A program made the position numbers and the translations under genes. A model generated the notes under the pieces. That model did no database searches, was not told the origin of the DNA, and saw only the letters and a program-made list of their open reading frames with translations. DNA of 64,000 nt, from positions 1 through 64,000 of the forward strand of contig CAVERH010000001.1 in the NCBI GenBank assembly GCA_963618065.1. Reading direction: 5' to 3'. Numbering within the stretch: position 1 is the stretch's first letter; the number at the start of each line of letters is the position of its first letter. This document shows, piece by piece, positions 33,464 to 42,281 of this stretch. This DNA comes from Suilimivivens sp963618065. Its GTDB lineage: Bacteria > Bacillota > Clostridia > Lachnospirales > Lachnospiraceae.

Positions 33464-34189
33464 TTATATTCCTTTTTCCCTTTTTCTGTGTTTTCTTTCT
33501 TCTTCAAAAATAAAACGGATAATCTCTTCCCTCTCTGCCGTATCAATATGAATGTATTGTGCACGATGCTCATAAAGTCCCGGACGATCCGGCAGTTCCC
33601 GTACTGTTATTATTTTTGAAACTAATGTATACTCCTTGCTTCTTCCGTCCGTAGCCAGACTATATTTACAACAGATCAGACTGTCCGGTTCATAGCAATA
33701 ATCCCCGACAAACCGGATTCCCCCTCCGCTGATATCCACAATCACACTTCTTTTGAGAGGAAGTCCCGGCACCAGATATTTATCATTATTTTCTATGGAC
33801 CTGATTTCTTCTTTTTCAAGCGGTCTTGCATTCATTTCAAGAGCACATCCCAGACGATAATATTCTCTTCGCTGGAATTTCCGTAAGTTACTGGTAAGCT
33901 CTAAACACAGAATGAACTGATTATTCTGTTTATAACGGTCAATAACCTTCACAAAGCACTGATACAGTCCTGCTTCCGTGTAAAAATACACATCATACTC
34001 CGCATTTACAGGAAGCAGAATCACCTTTGATTTTTCCATAGGCATCAGAATTTCCAGCTGATCATCAGACAAAATATCGCTGACCATGCTGGTATATACC
34101 TTTTTCCGTTCTCCCTCATCCACATATTTGATACGTTCCACAGCCTGGATTTCTACTTTATTTCCAGGCTTCACATATTTTGACAGCAT
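33464..34189 (-). CDS. PilZ domain c-di-GMP effector, YcgR-like
   Basis: 241 residues: an N-terminal YcgR/YpfA-type domain (about 1-100) and a C-terminal PilZ domain. The c-di-GMP-binding signature is complete: QRREYYRLG (RxxxR) near 110 and DISGGGIRF (D-x-S-x-x-G) near 157. YcgR-type proteins slow the flagellar motor when c-di-GMP is high by binding the switch or MotA. It lies between flhG and cheB. The GGDEF protein encoded about 13 kb downstream is a possible source of the signal. Confidence 0.87.
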   Translation of the reverse strand: MLSKYVKPGNKVEIQAVERIKYVDEGERKKVYTSMVSDILSDDQLEILMPMEKSKVILLPVNAEYDVYFYTEAGLYQCFVKVIDRYKQNNQFILCLELTSNLRKFQRREYYRLGCALEMNARPLEKEEIRSIENNDKYLVPGLPLKRSVIVDISGGGIRFVGDYCYEPDSLICCKYSLATDGRSKEYTLVSKIITVRELPDRPGLYEHRAQYIHIDTAEREEIIRFIFEEERKHRKREKGI

Positions 34190-34214
34190 CCTGCTCCCCC
34201 TCTAAATATCCAGT

Positions 34215-35099
34215 CTATATACTTCTCTTTCCGATAATATGTGAAAAAAATGCAGCCACACCACGCTTTGGGGTATTCTGTCCTTCCCCCTGCTTCATCA
34301 GCTTGGCAGCAATCTCTGCATAGGCCTGTGCAGACCTAGACTGTGGATCCTTAATGGATACCGGAAGCTGCTGCATAACCGCTTTTGCCAGATGCGGATC
34401 CTGCGGTACTGCTCCAAGATAGGAAATAGGCAGTTTCAGATAACGGCTGACCACCACATCCAGTTTCTGAAACAGACTCTCTCCTTCGCTCACCGATTCC
34501 ACGCGGTTGGCCACCATCTGGATCGTGGTATTTTCTCTTTGAAATCTGGGATGCCTGTTCAATGCTTTAAGCAGGGAATAGGAATCTGTTATCGAGGTCG
34601 GCTCCGGTGTTGTAACAAGAATGATTTCGCCGCTTGCCACCAGAAATTCCAGTACTGCATCGGAAATTCCGGCTCCGGTATCCACAATAATAACATCTGC
34701 TATTTCATCTAATTCAGAGAGATTCCGGATAATGTAAGTAAGATAATCCCGGTTTAAATTTGACAAACCTGCTATTCCGGAGCCTCCGGAAATAAAACCG
34801 ACATCCATAGGACCCCAGGTAATAATATCCTTAATGTTCTTTCCCTGATAAATCAGGTCACTCATATTATGCTTCGGCACAGTCCCAAACATAATTTCAA
34901 TATTGGCAAGCCCGAAATCCGCATCCAGTATGATAACCTTCTTTCCCATTTTGCGAAACTGGATTGCCAGATTAATTGCCGTATTCGATTTTCCGACGCC
35001 GCCTTTTCCACTGGTTACGGTAATAACCCTCGCCGCCGGCTTACTGCGTTTTACATTACTCGCCTTTATAATATTTCTTAACTGTTCTGCCTGATCCAT
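34215..35099 (-). CDS. flhG: Flagellar number regulator FlhG (MinD-like ATPase)
   Basis: 294 residues of the ParA/MinD family. The deviant Walker A motif GKGGVGKSNTA is at residues 31-41, with switch-type motifs VIILDADFGLANIEI and VIIVDTGAGIS. It limits flagellar number and position together with the GTPase FlhF, whose gene is 48 bases upstream. The N-terminal segment MDQAEQLRNII resembles the DQAxxLR motif used by FlhG to activate the FlhF GTPase. Confidence 0.92.
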   Translation of the reverse strand: MDQAEQLRNIIKASNVKRSKPAARVITVTSGKGGVGKSNTAINLAIQFRKMGKKVIILDADFGLANIEIMFGTVPKHNMSDLIYQGKNIKDIITWGPMDVGFISGGSGIAGLSNLNRDYLTYIIRNLSELDEIADVIIVDTGAGISDAVLEFLVASGEIILVTTPEPTSITDSYSLLKALNRHPRFQRENTTIQMVANRVESVSEGESLFQKLDVVVSRYLKLPISYLGAVPQDPHLAKAVMQQLPVSIKDPQSRSAQAYAEIAAKLMKQGEGQNTPKRGVAAFFSHIIGKRSI

Positions 35100-35147
35100 C
35101 TTCCATCCCCGATCTTTTGATCTTTTGTATTGAATCGTATTGCCGTA

Positions 35148-36380
35148 CTATTTCTGCTTTCCTCCAAGCAATCTTTTCACTGTCTTCTGTGGATTAAAAT
35201 CCTCGATGTCATCCGGTACATTCTGTCCACAGGTCACATACGACAACGGTGCACCTGTATAAAGCTTCAGATTCAACAGATTTCCCAATGTTGTCGTTTC
35301 ATCGAGCTTCGTGAAAATCAACTTGTAATCTGTCATATTCGAATAAGTATCCGCAATACTTAACAGATCCCGGTACTTTGTCGTTGCACTCAATACCAGA
35401 AATACTTCTTTTTCAATAATTCCATCCACAGAATGTATCAATTCCTTCATCACTTCCTTCTGCTCGGTATTCTGATGGGAATGTCCTGCGGTATCTACTA
35501 AAATATAATCATAAGCCTTAAAATCCCTCATTGCCTGACTGATTTCTTCAACCGAATAAATAATCCGGAACGGAACCTCCAGGATATTCGCATAAGTCCG
35601 TAACTGTTCGGCTGCAGCAATACGGTAAGTATCCGCGGTAAGCAATGCCACCTTCTTACCTCCATCTACGCAGAATTGCGAAGCAAGCTTGGCAATTGTC
35701 GTGGTCTTTCCGACACCGGTAGGACCAATGAAGAATATCAGCTTCGGTCCCTGTGCCGCCGGTGTAACGCCTGCCGGCTTTCCGAATTTCAGGATCATCT
35801 TCTGATAAATATTCGAAAGTGCATAATCAAACGGCATGTTGGGCTTGTTGGATTTCTCAATTTCATCAATGATCTGGTTGGCATACTTTTCATTGACTTC
35901 ATTTTCCAGCATCGTATTATAAAGCAGCTTCATAAACTGCTCCATTTCACCCGGAGACTCCTCTTGCGTGTCTTCCGCCTTATCCTCTGTCTTCTCCTCG
36001 GGCTTCTGTATCTGCTGCTCTAAGAGAAAATGAAGGCTGTCGAGCTTTTCTTCAATGGCTGCACTGTCCGTGCGCTTCTCATCCGGACTGCCCTGTTCCT
36101 TTTTCTCTGCAGCTTCCTGCTGCAGGGCTTTTTCACTTACGGAACGGATATTGGCAATGGCATCCGTCAGATTCCGGTTCACTTCCGGCACTGCTGTCGG
36201 TCTTACCGGTTCTTCCTCATGTGCCACCGTCACCTCAACCATCTGGGGCTTTAAAAAACTGAACAGTCCCTTCTTCTTCACATTCCGGACATTCATGATA
36301 ACAATGCCGTTCCCTAATTCCTTTTTCGCACTTTCTACTGCTTCTGCTTCTGTTTTTCCTTGAAATTTCTTGATTATCAT
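35148..36380 (-). CDS. flhF: Flagellar biosynthesis GTPase FlhF
   Basis: 410 residues. An N-terminal basic and acidic region (1-150), then the SRP-type NG domain with G1 GPTGVGKTTTIAKLA, DTYRIAAAEQL, DTAGHS and FTKLDETTTLGN. FlhF places the first flagellar components at the membrane. It overlaps the end of flhA by four bases and precedes flhG, the standard order. Confidence 0.94.
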   Translation of the reverse strand: MIIKKFQGKTEAEAVESAKKELGNGIVIMNVRNVKKKGLFSFLKPQMVEVTVAHEEEPVRPTAVPEVNRNLTDAIANIRSVSEKALQQEAAEKKEQGSPDEKRTDSAAIEEKLDSLHFLLEQQIQKPEEKTEDKAEDTQEESPGEMEQFMKLLYNTMLENEVNEKYANQIIDEIEKSNKPNMPFDYALSNIYQKMILKFGKPAGVTPAAQGPKLIFFIGPTGVGKTTTIAKLASQFCVDGGKKVALLTADTYRIAAAEQLRTYANILEVPFRIIYSVEEISQAMRDFKAYDYILVDTAGHSHQNTEQKEVMKELIHSVDGIIEKEVFLVLSATTKYRDLLSIADTYSNMTDYKLIFTKLDETTTLGNLLNLKLYTGAPLSYVTCGQNVPDDIEDFNPQKTVKRLLGGKQK

Positions 36381-38410
36381 GCTGTCACCATTCCTACCGA
36401 CTGTAATTCTACATTATTTTCCACTTCATTATAGGATACTACAATTAAATCCTTTACGTAGTCCTCCGTCAGTCGTTTAAAGTACATACGGACAATCGGA
36501 GACGTAATAATAATGGGATTCTTTCCCAGGTTTTCCAGCTTTGCAATCTCTGTTTCCACTGATTTGATAATGGCTTTCGTACGTTCCGGATCCAGTGTCA
36601 GATAAGCGCCGTTTTCGGTCTGTTTTACACTTGCCATGATTTCCTGTTCAATCTTCGGATCGAGGGTTACAACGCTCGTTGTCTCATTTGGCGGGAAGAA
36701 CTTATTGGAAATTGCCCGTTTCAGGCTCTGACGCACATATTCCGTTAAAATATCCGTGTCTCTCGTCGATGATGCGTAATCTGCCAGTGTTTCAAAAATC
36801 GTCAGCAGATCACGGATGGAAATTCCTTCCTTAAGCAGATTCTGCAATACCTTCTGTACCTCGCCGATTCCAAGAAGCTTTGGAATCAGCTCATCAACCA
36901 GGGAAGGATTGCTTTCCTTCAGATTGTTCACCAGATTCTGTACATCCTGTCTGGTTAAAAGCTCTGCAATATACTGACGGATAATTTCTGTCAAATGGGT
37001 TGCAATGATGGACGGCGGATCCACTACGGTATAGCCAAGGCTCTCGGCACGTTCCCGTTGTCCTTCCGTAATCCAGATTGCCGGCAGATGAAAGGACGGT
37101 TCAAATGTGGGAATACCTGTAATCTCTTCCTCCACATAGCCCGGATTCATTGCCATATAATGATCAAACAGGATTTCGCCCTCGCTCACCTGTATGCCTT
37201 TAATCTTAATAATATACTGGTTCGGATTTAACTGGATGTTATCACGCAGCCGGATGATCGGAACTACTGTACCTAATTCCAGGGCAATCTGTCTTCGGAT
37301 CATAACCACACGGTCAAGCAGGTCGCCACCCTGATTCACATCCGCCAACGGAATAATTCCGTAACCAAACTCCAGCTCAATCGGATCCACCTGCAGAAGA
37401 CTGTTCACATTCTCCGGCTGTCGGATCTCTTCTGCCGCTGCTTCCTCCATATCGACTTCATTTTCAATCTGTGCCGTCTCAATCGTTCCTGCAATCACAC
37501 GACCTGTTACAACGAAAATAAGTCCCAGTGCCAGAAAAACCACGGTAGGAAGCGGCGTAACAATACCAAGCCCTGCAATAATTGCGCCTACCAGATACAA
37601 GGCTCTCGGCACACCAAACAGCTGTCTGATCAGTACCGATCCAAAATCGGCATCCTTTGATCCCTTCGTAACCAGAATACCTGTGGAAAGAGAAATGAGA
37701 AGGGAAGGAATCTGACTTACCAGACCATCACCGATTGTCAGAATAACATACTTATTAAGTGCTGCGGTCATATCCATATTCTGCCGCAGCACACCCATGG
37801 CAATACCGCCGATGATATTGATTGCAGTAATAATAAGACCTGCTACCGCATCTCCCTTGACATACTTTACCGCACCATCCATGGAACCGAAGAAGCTTGC
37901 CTCTTCCTGAATCTTATCCCTCCGCCTCTTCGCTTCAGCATCATTAATTGCTCCGGTATTCAGGTCGGCATCAATTGCCATCTGTTTACCGGGCATTGCG
38001 TCCAAGGTAAACCGCGCCGTTACCTCTGCCACACGCTCGGAGCCTTTATTGATAACCATGAACTGTACAATCAGCAAAATCAGAAAGACAATTGCACCTA
38101 CAATCAGATCCCCGCCACCAACGAAGCTTCCGAAGGTTGCTACTACCTGTCCGGGATCACCGGTTGTCAGAATCAGACGGGTGGAGGATACATTCAGTGC
38201 AATACGGAAAATCGTGGTAAATAACAGAATCGTTGGAAAGAACGACATATCCAGTATTTCCTTGGAAAACATCGTGGTAAACAGAATGGTAAATGCAATC
38301 GCAATATTACCTGCAAGCAGAACATCCAGAAGCCAGCTTGGAACGGGCACAATGAGCATTACAAAGGCTGCTACGATATATGCTGCCACACCAACATCTG
38401 CCTTTTTCAT
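36377..38410 (-). CDS. flhA: Flagellar export gate protein FlhA
   Basis: The major export-gate subunit of the flagellar type III secretion system, 677 residues. About eight transmembrane helices occupy residues 1-310, with the conserved cytoplasmic loop VAEVTARFTLDAMPGKQMAID, then a large cytoplasmic domain that docks chaperone-substrate complexes (IPLADVNQGGDLLDRVVMIRR). It follows flhB after 25 bases. Confidence 0.97.
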   Translation of the reverse strand: MKKADVGVAAYIVAAFVMLIVPVPSWLLDVLLAGNIAIAFTILFTTMFSKEILDMSFFPTILLFTTIFRIALNVSSTRLILTTGDPGQVVATFGSFVGGGDLIVGAIVFLILLIVQFMVINKGSERVAEVTARFTLDAMPGKQMAIDADLNTGAINDAEAKRRRDKIQEEASFFGSMDGAVKYVKGDAVAGLIITAINIIGGIAMGVLRQNMDMTAALNKYVILTIGDGLVSQIPSLLISLSTGILVTKGSKDADFGSVLIRQLFGVPRALYLVGAIIAGLGIVTPLPTVVFLALGLIFVVTGRVIAGTIETAQIENEVDMEEAAAEEIRQPENVNSLLQVDPIELEFGYGIIPLADVNQGGDLLDRVVMIRRQIALELGTVVPIIRLRDNIQLNPNQYIIKIKGIQVSEGEILFDHYMAMNPGYVEEEITGIPTFEPSFHLPAIWITEGQRERAESLGYTVVDPPSIIATHLTEIIRQYIAELLTRQDVQNLVNNLKESNPSLVDELIPKLLGIGEVQKVLQNLLKEGISIRDLLTIFETLADYASSTRDTDILTEYVRQSLKRAISNKFFPPNETTSVVTLDPKIEQEIMASVKQTENGAYLTLDPERTKAIIKSVETEIAKLENLGKNPIIITSPIVRMYFKRLTEDYVKDLIVVSYNEVENNVELQSVGMVTA

Positions 38411-38435
38411 GTCTGCTCTCCTTTCCTGTCATCTT

Positions 38436-39545
38436 TTATGCTTTACCCTTCAGGTGATATACGAAGGCAAGAACCTCCGCTACGGCCTGATAAAGCTCCG
38501 GAGGAACCAGTCCTCCAATATCCACATTGGCATAAAGCATACGTGCCAATGGCTTATTTTCTACGATTTCAACATCGTGCTCCCTGGCAATCTCCTTGAT
38601 CTTCTGTGCCAGATAATCCTCGCCCTTTGCCAGTACATAGGGAGCATCGTACTTGTCCGGATCATACTTAATCGCTACCGCAAAATGTGTAGGGTTTGTG
38701 ATAACAACATCCGCCTCGGGAAGCTGCTGCATCATTCTCCTCTGGGAAGCCTCACGCATACGCTGCCTCTGTTTTCCCTTGATCTGCGGATCCCCTTCCT
38801 GGTTCCTATATTCTTCCTTGACCTCCTGCTTGGTCATCATCATATCCTGTTTGAACTTCCATTTCTGGTAAGCAAAGTCAAGTAACGCAATTACCATATA
38901 GGCAGCCGCCACCTTGATTCCCACAGCATACAGAATATCGCCTGCAAGCCCGATCGCCTGATACAGACCAATATCATACAGAAGATACAGCTCTGAGGCA
39001 TATTTCTTAACCTCGGAAAACGCAATATAACCGACCACACCAATCTTAGCAATGGATTTGAGTAGTTCTACCAGTGAATTCCCGGAAAAAATTCTTCCAA
39101 ATCCCTTTACCGGATTTAATTTGCTGAACTTGGGCTGCAGCGGTTTTCCGGTAATCTTCCATTTGACCTGCACCACATCACAGACAAATGCAATGACAAC
39201 GGCAATCAGTAAAACAGGTCCTGTCATAAGGAGCATCTGCAGAAGCATCTGTCGCAGGATCACAGAAAGTGTGGCAAACGGAACTGCACTGTCAAACATC
39301 TGAATGGCATCCGGAATCTCATTATAGATTCCCCGGAAATAATTCACGAAGCTTTCTCCGAGCGTCCCCGCATAGAACCGGACAATCAGAAACAGTGCCA
39401 GAATCCCGGCTGCATTCGCAACCTCCCTGCTCTTGGCAACCTGCCCTTCCTTCCGGGCATCGTCCAGCTTTTTGGAAGTGGGCTGTTCGGTTTTCTCTCC
39501 ACCAGGACCATCCTTGGCAAAGAACTGAAGCTGATATTCCAACAC
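38436..39545 (-). CDS. flhB: Flagellar export switch protein FlhB
   Basis: 369 residues with four transmembrane helices and the C-terminal autocleavage motif NPTH (in VITNPTHFAVAIKY), which switches export from rod-hook to filament substrates. I place the start at a GTG (39545), giving MLEYQLQFFAKDGPGGEKTE as the usual N-terminus with GGAGG about ten bases upstream; the TTG at 39554 is only one base from the site. It follows fliR within 15 bases. Confidence 0.94.
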   Translation of the reverse strand: MLEYQLQFFAKDGPGGEKTEQPTSKKLDDARKEGQVAKSREVANAAGILALFLIVRFYAGTLGESFVNYFRGIYNEIPDAIQMFDSAVPFATLSVILRQMLLQMLLMTGPVLLIAVVIAFVCDVVQVKWKITGKPLQPKFSKLNPVKGFGRIFSGNSLVELLKSIAKIGVVGYIAFSEVKKYASELYLLYDIGLYQAIGLAGDILYAVGIKVAAAYMVIALLDFAYQKWKFKQDMMMTKQEVKEEYRNQEGDPQIKGKQRQRMREASQRRMMQQLPEADVVITNPTHFAVAIKYDPDKYDAPYVLAKGEDYLAQKIKEIAREHDVEIVENKPLARMLYANVDIGGLVPPELYQAVAEVLAFVYHLKGKA

Positions 39546-39559
39546 CGGGATCAATCCTC

Positions 39560-40339
39560 CTAACTCATTGCCTCTACGAAGCTCACCATAACCTTCTTCA
39601 TCTGGTCAAAAACAAAGCCTGCCGCATCCGGCAGCATCGTCATGGTTAAAAATAACACTCCTATACCGATCAGGATCTTCAACTGGATACCGACCGCAAA
39701 CATATTAAGCTGCGGAGATACCTTCGCCAGTACACCGAGAATGGCATTCAGCAGAATCATCACGACGAAAACCGGCAGACAGATCCGGAATCCAATGACT
39801 ACAAAATCTGTCATAAAACTGACAAAACCGGTCAGCATTTTATTAAAACGGAATACAGTTCCGTTAATCGGAATCAGCGTATAAGCTTCTGCAAACGCCG
39901 ATAGAAGATAACGGTACATTCCTGAAATAATCAGCATTAACATAATCATGTAATTATAAATAACACCCGATATAGATGTCTGCTGTTTCGTTGTCGGATC
40001 AAACATATTCGCCATGGACAACCCGATATCCATATCCACGATCTGTCCGGCAAAGGCCATGATCGAGGTGCAGAAATTTGTTCCGAAGCCCAGCAGAAGT
40101 CCCGTAACAACCTCTTTCATCACAATGACCGTGTATTCTAAAAGCCCATGATAGACAATCTCGGTTTCCGGCAGGCTGTGATACAAAAGCAGGGTAATAA
40201 AAAAGCTTAAGCCGGTGCGGATTCTCACCGGCGTATTTCCCATACTGAAAAACGGTGCAATAAAAATAAAGCTCGCCACCCGCACGAAAATCAGCAGAAA
40301 ATACAGTAATTCATTGTAAGTAAAATCATAGTTGATCAT
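39560..40339 (-). CDS. fliR: Flagellar export apparatus protein FliR
   Basis: 259 residues, six hydrophobic helices, part of the FliPQR export gate core. Recognisable stretches are RVASFIFIAPFFS, GNTPVRIRTGLSFFITLL and IVDMDIGLSMANMFDPT. The order fliP-fliQ-fliR-flhB-flhA is intact here; fliQ ends three bases before. Confidence 0.95.
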   Translation of the reverse strand: MINYDFTYNELLYFLLIFVRVASFIFIAPFFSMGNTPVRIRTGLSFFITLLLYHSLPETEIVYHGLLEYTVIVMKEVVTGLLLGFGTNFCTSIMAFAGQIVDMDIGLSMANMFDPTTKQQTSISGVIYNYMIMLMLIISGMYRYLLSAFAEAYTLIPINGTVFRFNKMLTGFVSFMTDFVVIGFRICLPVFVVMILLNAILGVLAKVSPQLNMFAVGIQLKILIGIGVLFLTMTMLPDAAGFVFDQMKKVMVSFVEAMS

Positions 40340-40342
40340 AAG

Positions 40343-40612
40343 CTACCTGATAAATAAAGGAAAATCAGACCACAATCGGATCATAAACTGTGTCATTTCA
40401 TTCAGCATCCAGTGACCAAGTACAATCAGAGTAAGGAAAACTGCTATAATTTTGGGAACAAAGGTCAGCGTCTGCTCCTGAATGGATGTAACTGTCTGAA
40501 AAATGCTGATAATCAGACCGACAATCAGCGAAACAAGTAATACCGGTGCCGAGACCTTAATTACCAGATAAAGAGCCTCACTTGAAACGGCGGTTACCTC
40601 TTCAATTCCCAT
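40343..40612 (-). CDS. fliQ: Flagellar export apparatus protein FliQ
   Basis: 89 residues with two transmembrane helices; VSLIVGLIISIFQTVTSIQEQTLTFVPKI (quoted as VSLIVGLIISIFQTVTSIQE only in part) is the family signature. It packs around FliP-FliR in the export gate. It lies three bases from fliR; a 58-base gap separates it from fliP. Confidence 0.95.
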   Translation of the reverse strand: MGIEEVTAVSSEALYLVIKVSAPVLLVSLIVGLIISIFQTVTSIQEQTLTFVPKIIAVFLTLIVLGHWMLNEMTQFMIRLWSDFPLFIR

Positions 40613-40670
40613 TTATTTACTCCTTCCCGTATGTTAAACATCCTCCAGACCATATCCCTGACATCCCTAC

Positions 40671-41531
40671 CTAATAGAAGGTTCTAATCAGATTGCCGAT
40701 AATCAGACTCCATCCATCCGCCAGAATAAATAAAAGTATTTTAAACGGCATGGAAATTGTCGTAGGAGGCAGCATCATCATTCCCATTCCCATCAGGGCG
40801 GACGCCACAACCATATCAATTACAATGAACGGGATATACACATAAAAGCCGATAATAAATGCTGTTCTGAGTTCACTGATAATAAAGCTTGGGATAAGAA
40901 TTTCCGTAGGAATTCCATCGAGTGTTCCGTCCCATTCTTCACCACTGATTTCAAAGAAAAGTGAGACATCCTTTGTCTGTGTCTGCCCATACATAAACTC
41001 TCTTAGAGGCTGTAATCCTTCATCAAAAAATTCCTCCTGCGTGATCTCCCCGTTTTCAAACGGAACCAGTGCCTCCGTATAAATCGTTGTGATTGTCGGA
41101 CGCATCACGAAAAAGGTTAAAAACAAAGCTAACCCAATCAGTACCTGGTTCGGAGGCGCTGTTTGGGTGTTAAGTGCTGCCCTGGTAAAATGTAATACAA
41201 TGAGGATTCTGGTAAAAGAAGTGAGCATGATCAGCAGTGTCGGTGCCAGTGCGATCAGCGTCAGTGTAATCAGAATCCTTAAAGTCCCGTTAATCTGTCC
41301 ATTGCCATCATTGCTGGTAATGGTAAAGGTATTACCGATATTCAGTTGCGATAAATCATTCTGATCCTCAGCCGTTCCGGGATCCTCTCTTGTGGTACTC
41401 TCCGTAGTCTCTCCGGTAAGTCCCGTCGATGTATCAGAGGCCTGTACGGAAAACTGTGGGATAATACACAATATGCCTACCGTCATCAGCAGGCATACGA
41501 TGTTTATGATTTTTTTCATAAAGTGCATCAT
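40671..41531 (-). CDS. fliP: Flagellar export apparatus protein FliP
   Basis: 286 residues. A cleavable-type N-terminal signal (about 1-31, ending SVQASD), a Ser/Thr/Glu-rich stretch, then the FliP core with TSFTRILIVLHFTRAALNTQ and PPNQVLIGLALFLTFF. FliP forms the central pore with FliR. The ATG directly abuts the fliO stop codon; a second ATG is the next codon and a third follows two codons later, so the exact start is uncertain. Confidence 0.95.
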   Translation of the reverse strand: MMHFMKKIINIVCLLMTVGILCIIPQFSVQASDTSTGLTGETTESTTREDPGTAEDQNDLSQLNIGNTFTITSNDGNGQINGTLRILITLTLIALAPTLLIMLTSFTRILIVLHFTRAALNTQTAPPNQVLIGLALFLTFFVMRPTITTIYTEALVPFENGEITQEEFFDEGLQPLREFMYGQTQTKDVSLFFEISGEEWDGTLDGIPTEILIPSFIISELRTAFIIGFYVYIPFIVIDMVVASALMGMGMMMLPPTTISMPFKILLFILADGWSLIIGNLIRTFY

Positions 41532-41900
41532 TTATTCTTTCTCTTTTTTCCCCAGATTCTTTACACTGGCAAACACTTTGGAAAAATCCATCTGCTGTTG
41601 TTCGTCATCCGTTGTAAGCATCAGCTCTTCTTCCGACAATTCGGTCAGCATGTGTACTTCATCCTTGCCAATGGCAATCAGGACATACTTCGTCCCGGCA
41701 CGCACAATCTGCAGATACTTATTGGAGGTAATTCTGCAGGTTTCGATCACCTCCAGATTGTTCGCATTGCTCTTCACCTTCTGGTATCTCGCAATCCAGC
41801 GTGTTGTAAACCAGGTAATCACCAGAACAAATACAAACAAGAGCAGGACGGTCAGAAACTGGAGATAACTGTCTGTCCTTGAAGCAATTGCAAGGAGCAT
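41532..41900 (-). CDS. fliO: Flagellar assembly protein FliO/FliZ
   Basis: 122 residues: one N-terminal transmembrane helix (about 13-35) and a small basic cytoplasmic domain (VIETCRITSNKYLQIVRAGTKYVLIAIGKDEV in part) as in FliO, which stabilises FliP during assembly. It sits between cheY and fliP with one-base and zero-base gaps. The sequence is divergent, as FliO usually is, so position adds much to the call. Confidence 0.85.
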   Translation of the reverse strand: MLLAIASRTDSYLQFLTVLLLFVFVLVITWFTTRWIARYQKVKSNANNLEVIETCRITSNKYLQIVRAGTKYVLIAIGKDEVHMLTELSEEELMLTTDDEQQQMDFSKVFASVKNLGKKEKE

Positions 41901-41901
41901 A

Positions 41902-42264
41902 CTAACCCACTACCTTCTTAACGGCTTCCAATACACGGTCAGCTTGGAATGGCTTTACAATGAAGTCCTTTGCACCTGCCTGAATAGATTCAATAACCAT
42001 CGCCTGCTGTCCCATAGCAGAACACATAATAACAAGTGCATTGGAATCAGCTTCTTTAATCTTCTTTAAAGCTCCAATACCATCAAGCTCCGGCATGGTG
42101 ATATCCATCAGAACTAAATCCGGTTTTAATTCATTATACCTTTCAACCGCCTTTAATCCGTTTTCAGCTTCCCCAGCAACATTGTATCCGTTCTTGGTGA
42201 GAATGTCCTTAATCATCATTCTCATAAATGCTGCATCATCAACGATTAAAATATTCTTTGCCAT
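41902..42264 (-). CDS. cheY: Chemotaxis response regulator CheY
   Basis: A single receiver domain of 120 residues. The acidic pocket is Asp9-Asp10, the phospho-acceptor Asp54 in VLMDITMPELDG, and Lys in FIVKPFQ. Phospho-CheY binds FliM and, in Firmicutes, drives counter-clockwise rotation. It follows fliY by 17 bases; CheC and FliY are the matching phosphatases. Confidence 0.95.
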   Translation of the reverse strand: MAKNILIVDDAAFMRMMIKDILTKNGYNVAGEAENGLKAVERYNELKPDLVLMDITMPELDGIGALKKIKEADSNALVIMCSAMGQQAMVIESIQAGAKDFIVKPFQADRVLEAVKKVVG

Positions 42265-42281
42265 AGTTTTTTCTCCTATTT

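Noticed and set aside
33346..33573. N-terminal receiver domain of CheB in the extended frame
   Set aside because: The translation is Lys/Arg-rich without the Asp pocket and overlaps the PilZ gene; the ribosome binding site supports the short form.
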